Assembly: GCA_020445145.1 (NCBI GenBank)
Contig: JAGRHC010000008.1
Location: 1-64,000 of the forward strand
Length of the DNA: 64,000 nt
Direction of reading: 5' to 3'
Source: Alphaproteobacteria bacterium
GTDB taxonomy: Bacteria > Pseudomonadota > Alphaproteobacteria > Micavibrionales > Micavibrionaceae
Every line of letters starts with the position of its first letter. Positions within the stretch are counted from its first letter, which is position 1. The notes beneath the pieces are model-generated. The model ran no database searches. It had not been told where the DNA came from and worked only from the letters and a program-made list of their open reading frames with translations. Below are positions 49,780 through 58,800 of this stretch, piece after piece. Position numbers and translations under genes: made by a program.

Positions 49780-50046
49780 ATGACTGGCATGAGTGCCGAC
49801 ATATGCTTGCAAGGGCTTGAGGATCTAGGTATCCCAACCATTAGCAACGAACAGATGGCAGAGAGTTTTCAAAAACCTGCCAACGTTTTTGCTTTGATGG
49901 GGACTGCGCCCGGGCAAGAAGGCAGCGTTCTTTCTGCTCTCATGGAATCTCTGCCGCAAATCGAGGCTCCCAAAGCTCCCGAGACAGCCGTGAATGAGAC
50001 TGAGTTCAAACAAGAACCATCTGACAACGGACCGAGACTTGGATGA
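49780..50046 (+). CDS. Unrecognised 88-residue protein
   Basis: It begins MTGMSADICLQGLEDLGIP after a GGGGGGA site, is acidic, and has no signal peptide or membrane helix. The tail is Glu/Pro-rich (PQIEAPKAPETAVNE). No family is recognised. It overlaps the next gene by 4 bases, so the two form a coupled pair just upstream of the tRNA-Gly used by the island. Confidence 0.55.
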   Translation: MTGMSADICLQGLEDLGIPTISNEQMAESFQKPANVFALMGTAPGQEGSVLSALMESLPQIEAPKAPETAVNETEFKQEPSDNGPRLG

Positions 50047-50327
50047 ACATCGAACTTGGCGTTTTACATGATGGGAGTGTGATGCTGGTGAGTGATCGCC
50101 CTCTTCCCGATATATTATGCCGCGTTGAGTATTATCGTGAGCAAAGGCTTTTCATGCTTGTGTACCATAATACGTCCCATGGTGAAGAGCTAATGCACTA
50201 TGAAATCCCTAAACAGATTGTGCCTTCTGTTGAAACTTCGCCAAGTATCATGATTTATTCTCTGTTTCCCGATCATGAGCCAATTGGTTATAAAGTGCCT
50301 TTGGTTCAGGTCGGCGAGATGTTTTAA
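50043..50327 (+). CDS. Unrecognised 94-residue protein
   Basis: A mainly beta-type small protein (MNIELGVLHDGSVMLVSDRPLP, later MHYEIPKQIVPSV) without signal peptide. It is coupled by a 4-base overlap to the preceding gene. Function is unknown; the fixed pair suggests that the two products interact. Confidence 0.55.
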   Translation: MNIELGVLHDGSVMLVSDRPLPDILCRVEYYREQRLFMLVYHNTSHGEELMHYEIPKQIVPSVETSPSIMIYSLFPDHEPIGYKVPLVQVGEMF

Positions 50328-50402
50328 TCTTTTGATTGCTTTTAACGCTTGCATTTCATTTTTTTGACGCTATATATTCATCCCGTTGACCACAACAGGC
50401 AT

Positions 50403-50477
50403 GCGAGTGTAGCTCAGGGGTAGAGCATTACCTTGCCAAGGTAAGGGCCGAGGGTTCGAATCCCTTCACTCGCTCCA
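50403..50477 (+). tRNA. tRNA-Gly (anticodon GCC), island attachment site
   Basis: A 75-base tRNA with encoded CCA. Acceptor stem GCGAGTG / CACTCGC, anticodon stem-loop TTACCTTGCCAAGGTAA with anticodon GCC, and T arm GAGGGTTCGAATCCCTT are all standard. A hairpin (AACCTTG / CAAGGTT, about 50514-50533) follows and may terminate it. The integrase gene begins 168 bases further on, the usual arrangement for an island inserted at a tRNA 3' end. Confidence 0.97.
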
Positions 50478-50567
50478 AATTTTCCTCCGATATAGTCCGA
50501 TAAAGCCCAGAAAACCTTGAAATTCGCAAGGTTTCGGTTTACTATTCCTCCCATGCAGTCCGATGCG

Positions 50568-50630
50568 ATGCCCCCAAATCCAGACAAAAAGGGGGCACTT
50601 TTGGGGGCATCCTGAAAACGCTGGGGGCAT
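50568..50630. repeat. Left-end G-rich repeats, candidate integrase arm sites
   Basis: GGGGGCA(C/T) occurs at 50591, 50603 and 50623, and once inverted at 50568-50575. The first two, 12 bases apart, form a 20-base block (50591-50610) that matches a block at the right end (63909-63928) at 18 of 20 bases, in the same orientation. Confidence 0.7.
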
Positions 50631-50645
50631 CGGACAGGAGGAACC

Positions 50646-51881
50646 ATGAAACTCACGGATACAGCGTGCAAAGCCGCAAAACCCAAGGAAAAGCCATACA
50701 GGCTTGCCGATGGCGGCGGGCTGTATCTCGAAATCACCCCTACGGGCAGCAAACTCTGGCGCATGAAATACAGGGTGAAGGTCGGCGACAAGTTTAAGGA
50801 AAAGCGCCTATCGCTTGGCATTTATCCGACCATCACCTTAGCCGAAGCCCGCGAGGGACGAGAAAAAGCCAAGAAATTGCTTGCTCAAGGAATCGACCCC
50901 TCCACACAAAAGCAGGAAGAGAAAAAAGAAGCCGCCCGTGATGCGCAAAACACCTTCAAGGCTCTGGCGCTGGAATGGCATGAGAATTTCAAGGATAAAT
51001 GGACCAAACGCCATGCCGATACGGTGCTGCGCCGCCTAGAGATGGATATTTTCCCCGAAATCGGCTCTATGCCGATCACGGAAATCAGACCCTCCCATAT
51101 CATTGCCGCCTTAAAAAAAGTACAAAAGCGCGGCGCGTATGAACCCGCCCACCGCTTGCGGCAATATTGCGCCCAAGTGTTCCGCCACGCCATCATCCAT
51201 GAAATTGCGACCGCAAACCCCGCCGCCGAAATCGGGGCAGTCTTGAAACCTGTTAAAAAGAGCCATTACGCTTGCCTTGATATAAAGGAAATCCCCGAAC
51301 TTCTGAACGCGATAGACCGCAACGATGCAAGGCTGCATACGGATACGAGGCTGGCTATTCGCCTTCTCATGCTAACCTTCGTGCGCACGAAAGAACTGAT
51401 CGAGGCCAAATGGGAGGAATTTGATCTGGACAATGCGCAATGGGTGATCCCCGCCGAGCGCATGAAAATGAGAAACGAGCATGTCGTTCCCCTCTCCCGG
51501 CAAGCCGTGGACATGCTCAAAGATTTGAAGGAGCGAAACGAGCGATGGGAATGGGTGTTCCCCGGCCATCACTCCCCACGTAAGCACATGAGCAACAATA
51601 CCATCCTGAAAGGGCTAGCCCGCTTGGGCTTTCAAGGGCGCATGACCGGGCATGGCTTCCGGGCGCTGGCCATGAGCACGATCAAGGAAAAGCTGAATTA
51701 CCGCCATGAAGTGATCGACCGCCAGCTTGCCCACGCCCCGCAAAGCATGGTGCAACGCGCGTATGATCGCGCAAAATTTTTGGATGAGCGCAAAGTTATG
51801 ATGCAGGATTGGGCGGATTATCTGGATAACATTGCACAAAATGGGACGGTAATAGTTGGAAAATTTGCCAGAAAAGCTTAA
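50646..51881 (+). CDS. P4-type tyrosine integrase
   Basis: A 411-residue recombinase. The N-terminal DUF4102 arm-binding domain (about 1-90) starts KLTDTACKAAKPKEKPYRLADGGGLYLE; a core-binding domain follows (about 100-190). The catalytic domain has Arg in FVRTKELIEAKW, then HVVPLS, HGFRALAMS (His/Arg) and the Tyr region AYDRAKFLDERKVMMQ. All catalytic residues appear present, so it should be active. It lies next to tRNA-Gly and is oriented away from it. Codon use (GCC, GGC, CGC) differs from the host genes to the left. Confidence 0.95.
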   Translation: MKLTDTACKAAKPKEKPYRLADGGGLYLEITPTGSKLWRMKYRVKVGDKFKEKRLSLGIYPTITLAEAREGREKAKKLLAQGIDPSTQKQEEKKEAARDAQNTFKALALEWHENFKDKWTKRHADTVLRRLEMDIFPEIGSMPITEIRPSHIIAALKKVQKRGAYEPAHRLRQYCAQVFRHAIIHEIATANPAAEIGAVLKPVKKSHYACLDIKEIPELLNAIDRNDARLHTDTRLAIRLLMLTFVRTKELIEAKWEEFDLDNAQWVIPAERMKMRNEHVVPLSRQAVDMLKDLKERNERWEWVFPGHHSPRKHMSNNTILKGLARLGFQGRMTGHGFRALAMSTIKEKLNYRHEVIDRQLAHAPQSMVQRAYDRAKFLDERKVMMQDWADYLDNIAQNGTVIVGKFARKA

Positions 51882-51889
51882 TAAAGCTT

Positions 51890-52411
51890 ATGGCAAAAGA
51901 AAAACATGATTCTCCGAAGGCTCACGCTCAAGAAGCAGACGGATATGATTATCCCGACATGCTGATGCCGGAGGCGTGGTTAAAACGCGAACCGCCTGAA
52001 AACTTTATTCATGATGGCATTTGGCTTCCAGAATATTTCAATATCACAGGAAAAGAACTTTATCCCGACATTTGGAACGAGACAGAACTCTATGCGCGAT
52101 CTCCGCAAGAAATTGCCGAGTATAAAGAGAGCCTATTTCTATGGAGGACAAGAAAAGGTGCTTTGCGCTTCAGTGCGATGGTTGATGGGCCGATGGTTGA
52201 TGGGCCGATGGCCGATAATTCAGGCAAAATCGGGACACCCAAGGGCTTTGTAGGATCCCACAAAAACGGCGTTTATTTTCATGATAAGGAGGAAGAAGAC
52301 GAATCCTTTAATAGAAAGCAAAAAACCATAGGCACGATCATCGAAAAAATTCTTAACAATGAAATCCACCCTTTTCAAAATGATTATCGGGATGGCCATT
52401 GGTGGATATAG
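51890..52411 (+). CDS. Unrecognised island protein, C-terminus disrupted
   Basis: A 173-residue hydrophilic protein of unknown function that starts 8 bases after the integrase stop. Residues about 98-108 contain a small tandem repeat (MVDGPMVDGPMADN) from 15-base DNA repeats. The last 12 residues (NDYRDGHWWI) come from the first copy of a 56-bp duplication, read in a different frame from the copy in the next gene, where the DNA encodes MIIGMAIGGYSYDPKAS. So the natural C-terminus has probably been lost. Confidence 0.6.
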   Translation: MAKEKHDSPKAHAQEADGYDYPDMLMPEAWLKREPPENFIHDGIWLPEYFNITGKELYPDIWNETELYARSPQEIAEYKESLFLWRTRKGALRFSAMVDGPMVDGPMADNSGKIGTPKGFVGSHKNGVYFHDKEEEDESFNRKQKTIGTIIEKILNNEIHPFQNDYRDGHWWI

Positions 52412-52432
52412 TTACGATCCCAAGGCGTCAAA
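52377..52432. repeat. 56-bp direct repeat, copy 1
   Basis: Identical to 53026-53081, offset 649 bases (not a multiple of three). This copy covers the end of the gene at 51890-52411 and the start of the gene at 52399-53202. Confidence 0.97.
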
Positions 52433-53202
52433 TTGGAGAACACGGCGATAAAGCAGAAATACGCGAAGAATGGTGGCGTGAAAGAAGAATACGCTTTGTT
52501 TTTGAATACGGTTATCCGCATGGACACCCAACACATGGAATATATATTTCCAAAGAAACGCCCAAGCGCAAAGAAATAAAGCCCAAAGGGATAACCTGTC
52601 CGGAAGGCATTTGGTCACGAGAAGCATTTTGCCTGCTTGGTGAAAAAGAAGGAAATCTGGATAAAAACGTTGGCTGGCTTGCGCAGAGGCTTGCAGAAGT
52701 CCTTGTTCTGGAGCCGAGCATAGAAGTTTTTACAATAGACAGCTATACAGGACAGAAAAAAAGATTTGATAGAGATTTTCTACGCAGTCAAAACGCTGCA
52801 AAATGGTTTGTCGAAGGGCTGATCAAAGGCCAGCCGGGAGAAGGCATTTATATTTTTGTAAACAGGGAACAGTTTGAAAATTATCTGGCCGATAAACCGA
52901 TAGAAAATAAGGTAGCATCCCCCGAACCTGAAAATGCCAAACCTGCGAATAAGGAAAAAGAGTTACTGGGAAAACAGAAGACCACTGAAAAAAGTTTAGG
53001 AACGAGAGAACGGGACACGGTTCTAAAAATGATTATCGGGATGGCCATTGGTGGATATAGTTACGATCCCAAGGCGTCAAAAAGCCCGACCGCCAAAGAA
53101 ATTTCTGACGACCTTTTAAGGCAGGGAATCTCCGTTAGCGATGACACGATTCGCAAATGGCTGAAAGAAGCGGCGGAAATTTTACCGCCTGATACGGAAT
53201 AA
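52399..53202 (+). CDS. Unrecognised island protein with conserved C-terminal helix-turn-helix-like domain
   Basis: Up to 267 residues. The middle (about 15-170) is a charged mixed alpha/beta region (KWFVEGLIKGQPGEGIYIFV). The last 60 residues (TRERDTVLKMIIGMAIGGYSYDPKAS then SPTAKEISDDLLRQGISVSDDTIRKWLKEA) look like a small DNA-binding or adaptor module common in island genes of this class. The start (TTG 52399) lies inside copy 1 of the 56-bp repeat and is uncertain, so the original N-terminus may be missing. Function is unknown. Confidence 0.6.
   Translation: MVDIVTIPRRQIGEHGDKAEIREEWWRERRIRFVFEYGYPHGHPTHGIYISKETPKRKEIKPKGITCPEGIWSREAFCLLGEKEGNLDKNVGWLAQRLAEVLVLEPSIEVFTIDSYTGQKKRFDRDFLRSQNAAKWFVEGLIKGQPGEGIYIFVNREQFENYLADKPIENKVASPEPENAKPANKEKELLGKQKTTEKSLGTRERDTVLKMIIGMAIGGYSYDPKASKSPTAKEISDDLLRQGISVSDDTIRKWLKEAAEILPPDTE
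53026..53081. repeat. 56-bp direct repeat, copy 2
   Basis: In this copy the DNA is read in the frame of the conserved C-terminal domain (MIIGMAIGGYSYDPKAS), so it is probably the original and copy 1 the duplicate. Confidence 0.97.
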
Positions 53203-53362
53203 TCCTGTTCCCGGCAATTCGGTTTTATAGCTTTTTTCTTCTGCACCCCCCAGAAAACCTGAAATCAAAACCGAACTCGGTTTAGGCAAAACCGTATTCG
53301 GCCACAGATAATCTTGCACATGATTGGATGGCTCTGTTTTTAACCAAATGGAGTAATACAAC

Positions 53363-53557
53363 ATGGACAATCATTCTCTTCCCGAAACTGGCTTCCTCCG
53401 CTTGCCGGAAGTTTTGAAATACTACCCCGTGAGCAAAAGCACGTGGTGGGCAGGCGTCAAAGACGGGCGCTTTCCCAAAGGCGTGAAGTTGAGCGAAAAA
53501 ATCACGGCGTGGCGCGTCGAAGACATCCGGGCATTGATCGAAAACGCAAATGGCTAA
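53363..53557 (+). CDS. AlpA-family helix-turn-helix regulator
   Basis: A 64-residue DNA-binding protein: GFLRLPEVLKYYPVSKSTWWAGVKDGRFPKGVKLSEKITAWRVEDIRALI. This is the AlpA/excisionase pattern (a MerR-like HTH with W-R-x-x-D-I near the end). Such proteins activate integrase or act as directionality factors. It overlaps the next gene by 8 bases and opens the second recombinase module. The 160 bases before it hold no ORF. Confidence 0.88.
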   Translation: MDNHSLPETGFLRLPEVLKYYPVSKSTWWAGVKDGRFPKGVKLSEKITAWRVEDIRALIENANG

Positions 53558-54071
53558 GAAAAAGCGCACATATCCCGTGCGCTTGGTCAAAGAAAACTAT
53601 TCCTACACCGTCGAGCAGATTGCCGATCTGTTTGGAATAGACGTTGCCACCGTGCGCCGATGGATCAAGGATGAGGGGCTGGAGCGAATACCAAAGACCC
53701 GCCCCTTCCTCGTCCATAGCAGCGCGTTGCGCGCTTTCCTCCAAAAGAAAAAAGCCAAGCGCAAAAAATCATGTCAGCCGCATGAAGTGTTTTGCTTCAA
53801 ATGCCAAGCGCCGCGCACACCCAAAAACGGGACGGGAAAAATCAAAAAACAGCCCAATGGATCGCTTCTGTTTCAGGCGCAATGCGCGACCTGCAAAGGC
53901 AAAATCAACAAGGCCGTAAAGGGCAAAGATTGGTCGGAAAAACACCCTCTGGCCGCATATCTTCACAATGCGACAAAACAACATAATGGAAAGCACTCAC
54001 CGCATCGTAAATGTCAACTTCAAGGAGGCGATCAGTTATGTCTGAATTTAACCCCGCAAACGAGCGCCTGA
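53550..54071 (+). CDS. HTH protein with zinc-ribbon-like C-terminus
   Basis: A 173-residue protein. Residues about 15-45 form a MerR-like HTH (YTVEQIADLFGIDVATVRRWIKDEG) similar to excisionases. A Lys-rich linker is followed by two CxxC pairs (FCFKCQAPRTP and CATCKGK), a probable zinc ribbon (about 85-115). It lies between the AlpA-like gene and the second recombinase, overlapping the former by 8 bases and the latter by 34. It is probably an accessory protein of that recombinase. Confidence 0.75.
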   Translation: MAKKKRTYPVRLVKENYSYTVEQIADLFGIDVATVRRWIKDEGLERIPKTRPFLVHSSALRAFLQKKKAKRKKSCQPHEVFCFKCQAPRTPKNGTGKIKKQPNGSLLFQAQCATCKGKINKAVKGKDWSEKHPLAAYLHNATKQHNGKHSPHRKCQLQGGDQLCLNLTPQTSA

Positions 54072-55126
54072 AAAAGGAATATGAGGACGCTTTATTGCAC
54101 GGCGCGCACAAGGAACAGCGCACCGCCGATGCCGCATGGAAAGCGATCAACCTGTTTGAAGACTTTACCGGGAAAAAGGATTTTACGACCTTCAACACCG
54201 GGCAGGCCAAAGACTTCAAACGCTGGCTGATGAAGCGCAAAAATGAGAAGGACGAGCCTTTGAGCCTTTCGACCGTGAGCCATGTTTTAAGCAACGTGCG
54301 CGAGTTTTTCAAATGGCTAGCTGTACACCCGAAAGGCATCCGCAAAGTCGATGGGCAGGCCGTGGCTTATCTGCGCCTGTCCAATAATGATGAGCGCGCC
54401 GGACGCGCCACGCGGGAACAACCCGTGCCCACGATTGAGGAAGTCCGGCAAACCCTGCACACCATGCCGCATAAAACCGACATCGAAAAACGTAACCGCG
54501 CGCTTATGGCTTTTGTGGCGTTGACGGGCGTTCGGGATGCGGCCCTTGTAAGCCTGAAAATGAAAGACATTGACCTGCAAAAACGGGAAATCTGGCAAGA
54601 CCCGCGCCATGTTAAAACCAAGAACCGCAAGGGCATCACCACCGTTTTCATGCCGTTTGATCCCTTGTGGGAGGAGATTGTAACGGATTGGGTGAATTTC
54701 ACGCGCGGTACGCTGGGCTTCAAGGATGATGATCCTCTTTTTCCAAAGGAGCTTGTCATTCCCGATCCTGAGAAGATGAAATTCACCTCGGCGGGATTGT
54801 CACGGGAACACTGGAACAACGCCAATCAAGTGCGCGGCATTTTCAAGGATGCATTTACAAAAGCCGGAGTGCCTTATTACCGCCCGCACGCTTTCCGCAA
54901 GATGCTGGTGATCTGGGCGATGGAACATTGCAGCCAGTACGAGGTCAAGGCTATAAGCCAGAATATCGGGCACGAACATGCCATGACCACCTATAACGCC
55001 TATGGCCCCATTATGATGCACGACCAGCGCAAGGCCATTGCGAATATCGGCAAAGGAAACCCAAATTTGCAAAACGTGCCGATGGATGAGCTTTTGAAAG
55101 AGGTAAGCAGGCGGGCGGGGAAATGA
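54038..55126 (+). CDS. Second tyrosine recombinase
   Basis: A 362-residue recombinase without an arm-binding DUF4102 domain. A SAM-like core-binding domain (about 10-110) precedes the catalytic domain: Arg in LTGVRDAALVSLKMKDID, Lys in KTKNRKG, HAFRKMLVIWA, then IGHEHAMTTYNAYG with the final His and Tyr. All catalytic residues appear present. ATG 54038 has a good AAGGAGG site. Distinct in type from the integrase at 50646, so it may move a sub-element or resolve dimers. It is convergent with the peptidase gene, 2 bases apart. Confidence 0.9.
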   Translation: MSEFNPANERLKKEYEDALLHGAHKEQRTADAAWKAINLFEDFTGKKDFTTFNTGQAKDFKRWLMKRKNEKDEPLSLSTVSHVLSNVREFFKWLAVHPKGIRKVDGQAVAYLRLSNNDERAGRATREQPVPTIEEVRQTLHTMPHKTDIEKRNRALMAFVALTGVRDAALVSLKMKDIDLQKREIWQDPRHVKTKNRKGITTVFMPFDPLWEEIVTDWVNFTRGTLGFKDDDPLFPKELVIPDPEKMKFTSAGLSREHWNNANQVRGIFKDAFTKAGVPYYRPHAFRKMLVIWAMEHCSQYEVKAISQNIGHEHAMTTYNAYGPIMMHDQRKAIANIGKGNPNLQNVPMDELLKEVSRRAGK

Positions 55127-55127
55127 T

Positions 55128-55754
55128 CTATAATTGTTTCTTTATGGCATCAAGCATACATTCGTATTCTCCTGCGTGCCCCCCAACAAAATTAGGCATA
55201 CCGGGTTTGGTCAAAATGCCCTTTGGTTTTGCATAGCTGGTGATTTTACGCTCTGGGGTTTCCGACCAGCGCAGGTTAAATGCCCATAATTTTGGAAAAA
55301 ATTCCATGCTGCAATAAGGCAAGTGATCGTGTATCCACCACGCCAGCATTTGCCAGTCACCTTCTTCCTGAAAATGATCGTAAAACCAAGGGATCGTGAT
55401 GCAGGCAGTCGCTCCCATATTCCCGTTCTTGTCCCGGTGATCCCAGATATGGTGCCCTGCGTTACTTTCATTGGAAGCGCAGTTCAACTTGTTTTTGTTC
55501 CCGTAGCCATTGACCGCCGGGGAACGATACGCCGAGCGGATCGTAACTTGGCCGAATTGCTCTTTGAGAGGCTCCAGTAGGTTTTCGCAAAGACCGTGCC
55601 CCGCCGCAATCGCCAGTTCTGGATCGTCAGGGAAATTAGGAATACCGTAAAAATTCGAGATTTCGGAATAGAGAAAATCCCGCATGAAATAGTTTTTCGA
55701 GAGTCTAACTCGCCCCAACTCTTCCAGCGCACTATATGATTTTATGGCTTTCAT
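55128..55754 (-). CDS. Peptidase M15-like protein
   Basis: A 208-residue protein with no signal peptide. QVTIRSAYRSPAVN matches the S-x-YRSxxVN start of M15/LAS-type peptidases. NAGHHIWDHRD supplies the H-x(n)-D zinc ligands, and WWIHDHLPYCSMEFFP supplies a later His near an acidic residue, as expected for D-alanyl-D-alanine carboxypeptidases and phage endolysins. It might be a cell-wall hydrolase or a degenerate relative with another role; its place beside a recombinase fits cargo of phage or element origin. Confidence 0.6.
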   Translation of the reverse strand: MKAIKSYSALEELGRVRLSKNYFMRDFLYSEISNFYGIPNFPDDPELAIAAGHGLCENLLEPLKEQFGQVTIRSAYRSPAVNGYGNKNKLNCASNESNAGHHIWDHRDKNGNMGATACITIPWFYDHFQEEGDWQMLAWWIHDHLPYCSMEFFPKLWAFNLRWSETPERKITSYAKPKGILTKPGMPNFVGGHAGEYECMLDAIKKQL

Positions 55755-55875
55755 GTCGGCTCAACTCGTCTATTGTCAATATGCGATCACATAAGACATT
55801 ATAGGCTGTTAAAAATATTTACAATTCAAGACTGCACGCTTTGGAACGTAAGCAATACAGGGTAAGTTGGTTTTC

Positions 55876-58800
55876 ATGAATAATGAGCTAAACACACTAC
55901 TAAAAAAATACCGGGACCATTCAAAAACCGAGCGTGAAAAAGGCGAGTATTTCGAGCTTTTATCGCAAGACTTCCTGAAAAACGATCCCGTGCTGGCCCA
56001 GCAATACAGCGAAGTCTGGACATATTCCAAATGGGCGGAATTGCAAGGGATCGACAAGCGCGATACCGGCATTGATCTGGTCGCAAAACTGGCCGATGAA
56101 GAAGGCTACTGCGCCATTCAATGCAAATTCTATGATGAGGATCACAGGATCAGCAAAAAGGACATTGATTCCTTTTTCACCGCATCCGGCAAAGCGCCAT
56201 TCACGCGCCGCCTGATTATCGACACCACCAGCGCGGATTGGAGCGAACATGCCGAAGATGCGCTGGTCGGACAAAGCATCCCGGTCAATCGGATCGGCCT
56301 TAGCGATCTGGAGCAAAGCCCGATTGACTGGAGCGCCTATGCACGCGAGCAAAAGGTTGTTTTGAAGGAAAAGAAATCGCTTTTCCCGCACCAGCAAAGA
56401 GCCCTGAAAGACGTTCAGGACGGCTTGACGGAGGCCGAGCGTGGCAAGCTGGTGATGGCGTGCGGCACGGGCAAGACGTTTACCAGCCTTAAAATCGCCG
56501 AAACGCTGGCGGGAAAAGGCAAGCGGGTTTTGTATCTTGTCCCCTCGCTGGCCCTCATGTCGCAAACCGTGCGCGAATGGTCGAACGATACGAAAACCCC
56601 GCTTCATTCCTTTGCCGTGTGTTCCGATGTGCAGGTGGGCAAGCGCAAGGCCAAGGACGATTTGTCCGATATTAACGCCCATGATCTGGCTTTCCCCGCC
56701 ACAACGGACGCGATGAAGCTGGCGGAAAAAATGTCCGGCGATTTGGCCGGAAATGACGCCGCCGAGAAAATGACGGTAGTGTTTTCCACCTATCAATCCA
56801 TTCAGGTGATTTCCGATGCCCAGCACAAATACGGGATGCCTGACTTTGACCTGATTATCTGCGATGAAGCCCACCGGACAACGGGTGCGAAACTGGCCGG
56901 GGAAGACGATTCCAATTTCGTGAAGGTGCATTATCAGGACTACATCAAAGGCAAGAAACGCATTTACATGACCGCCACGCCGCGCATTTACGGGGAAGCC
57001 GTTAAAAGCAAAGCCAAGGAAGTGGACGCCGTGCTGTGCTCTATGGATGATGCGGAATTATTCGGGGAGACATTGCACGAAATCACCTTCTCCGAAGCCG
57101 TATCCCAAGGGCTTCTGACCGATTACAAGGTGATCGTTCTGGCCGTGGATGAAGAGGTCGTAAGCGCCAGCGTGCAAAAGCGCCTGTCCAACGAGCATAC
57201 CGAGCTCGATCTGGATGACGCCACCAAGATTATCGGCTGTTACCGCGCTCTGACCAAGCTGGATTTACAGGACGATTTGCGGGCCGATCAAAAGCCGATG
57301 CAGCGCGCCGTGGCCTTTTGTAACACGATTGCCAATTCCAAACTGATCGTGGACGAGTTTTCCTTGGTGGTGGAGGAATACCTCGCCGAAATGGGTGCGG
57401 AAGAAAACGCCATGCTCCAATGCGAGGCCATGCACGTGGACGGCACCTATAACGCCAAGGAAAGGGAAAAGCTGATCGACTGGCTCAACAATGTGGAGGA
57501 TGCCAACACCTGCCATATCTTGAGCAATGCGCGCTGCTTGTCGGAGGGCGTGGACGTGCCCGCCCTTGACGCCATCATGTTTATGCACCCCCGCAAATCA
57601 CAGATCGACGTGGTGCAGTCGGTCGGACGCGTGATGCGCCGCGCGGAAGGCAAATCGCTGGGCTATGTGATCCTGCCTGTGGGCGTGCCCGCCGGGATTC
57701 CCGCCGATGAAGCCCTGAACAATAACGAGAAATACAAGGTGGTCTGGCAAATCCTGAATGCTTTGCGGTCGCATGATGACCGTTTCGAGGCCGGGATAAA
57801 CCGCATTGATCTGGGCGAGAAAAACTCCCGCATCGAAATCGTGGCCGTGGCCGATACATTGCCCCAGCGCGTGGAGAAAACCCCGCCGGGATCGAATATT
57901 GGGCAAGGAGCCGCCGCCAGCGATGATGACAACCGGGGCGACAGCACGCCCAAGCCCGCCGCGCCGAAACAAACATCCTTCGCCTTTGATGAGTTTTCAA
58001 AGGCCATCCTTGCCCGCATCGTCAAAAAATGCGGCACGCGGGATTACTGGGAAGACTGGGCAAACGATATTGCCGACATCGCGCAAAAGCATATCTCCCG
58101 GATCAAGGGCATCCTGAAAAATGAGGGCAAGGAACGCAAAGCCTTTGACGCATTTTTAGAGGAAATCCGCGATGATCTGAACGACAGCATCACACAGGAA
58201 GACGCCATCGAAATGCTGGCGCAGCACCTCATCACCAAGCCTGTGTTTGAGGCTTTGTTTGAAGGCTACAGCTTTGCCAAAAACAACCCCGTTTCGGTGG
58301 CGATGCAAAAGGTTCTGGACGTTCTGGACGAACACACGCTGGAAAAGGAATCGGAATCCCTACAGAAATTCTATAACTCCGTGCGCCGCCGGGCGGAGGG
58401 GATCGAAAGTGCCGAGGCAAAACAGCGCATCGTGGTGCAGCTTTACGATAAATTCTTCCGCAACGCCTTCCCGCGCCTGACCGAAAAGCTGGGCATCGTC
58501 TATACGCCCGTGGAGGTCGTGGATTTCATCATCCATTCGGTGAACGATGTGCTCAAAAGCGAATTTGGCCAAACGCTGGGATCAAAGGGCGTGCATATTC
58601 TCGACCCCTTCACAGGGACGGGAACCTTTATCACCCGGCTTTTGCAAAGCGGCCTGATCGCGCCGGAGGAATTGCCCTACAAGTATGAAAACGAGATTCA
58701 CGCGAACGAGATTGTTTTGCTGGCCTATTACATCGCCGCGATCAATATCGAGCAGGTCTATCACGATGCAGCCGCACAGGATGAAGGTGAATACAAACCC

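Noticed and set aside
52377-53081. 56-bp repeats as the ends or target duplication of a transposon
   Set aside because: They are direct, too long for a target duplication, enclose no transposase and lack terminal inverted repeats.
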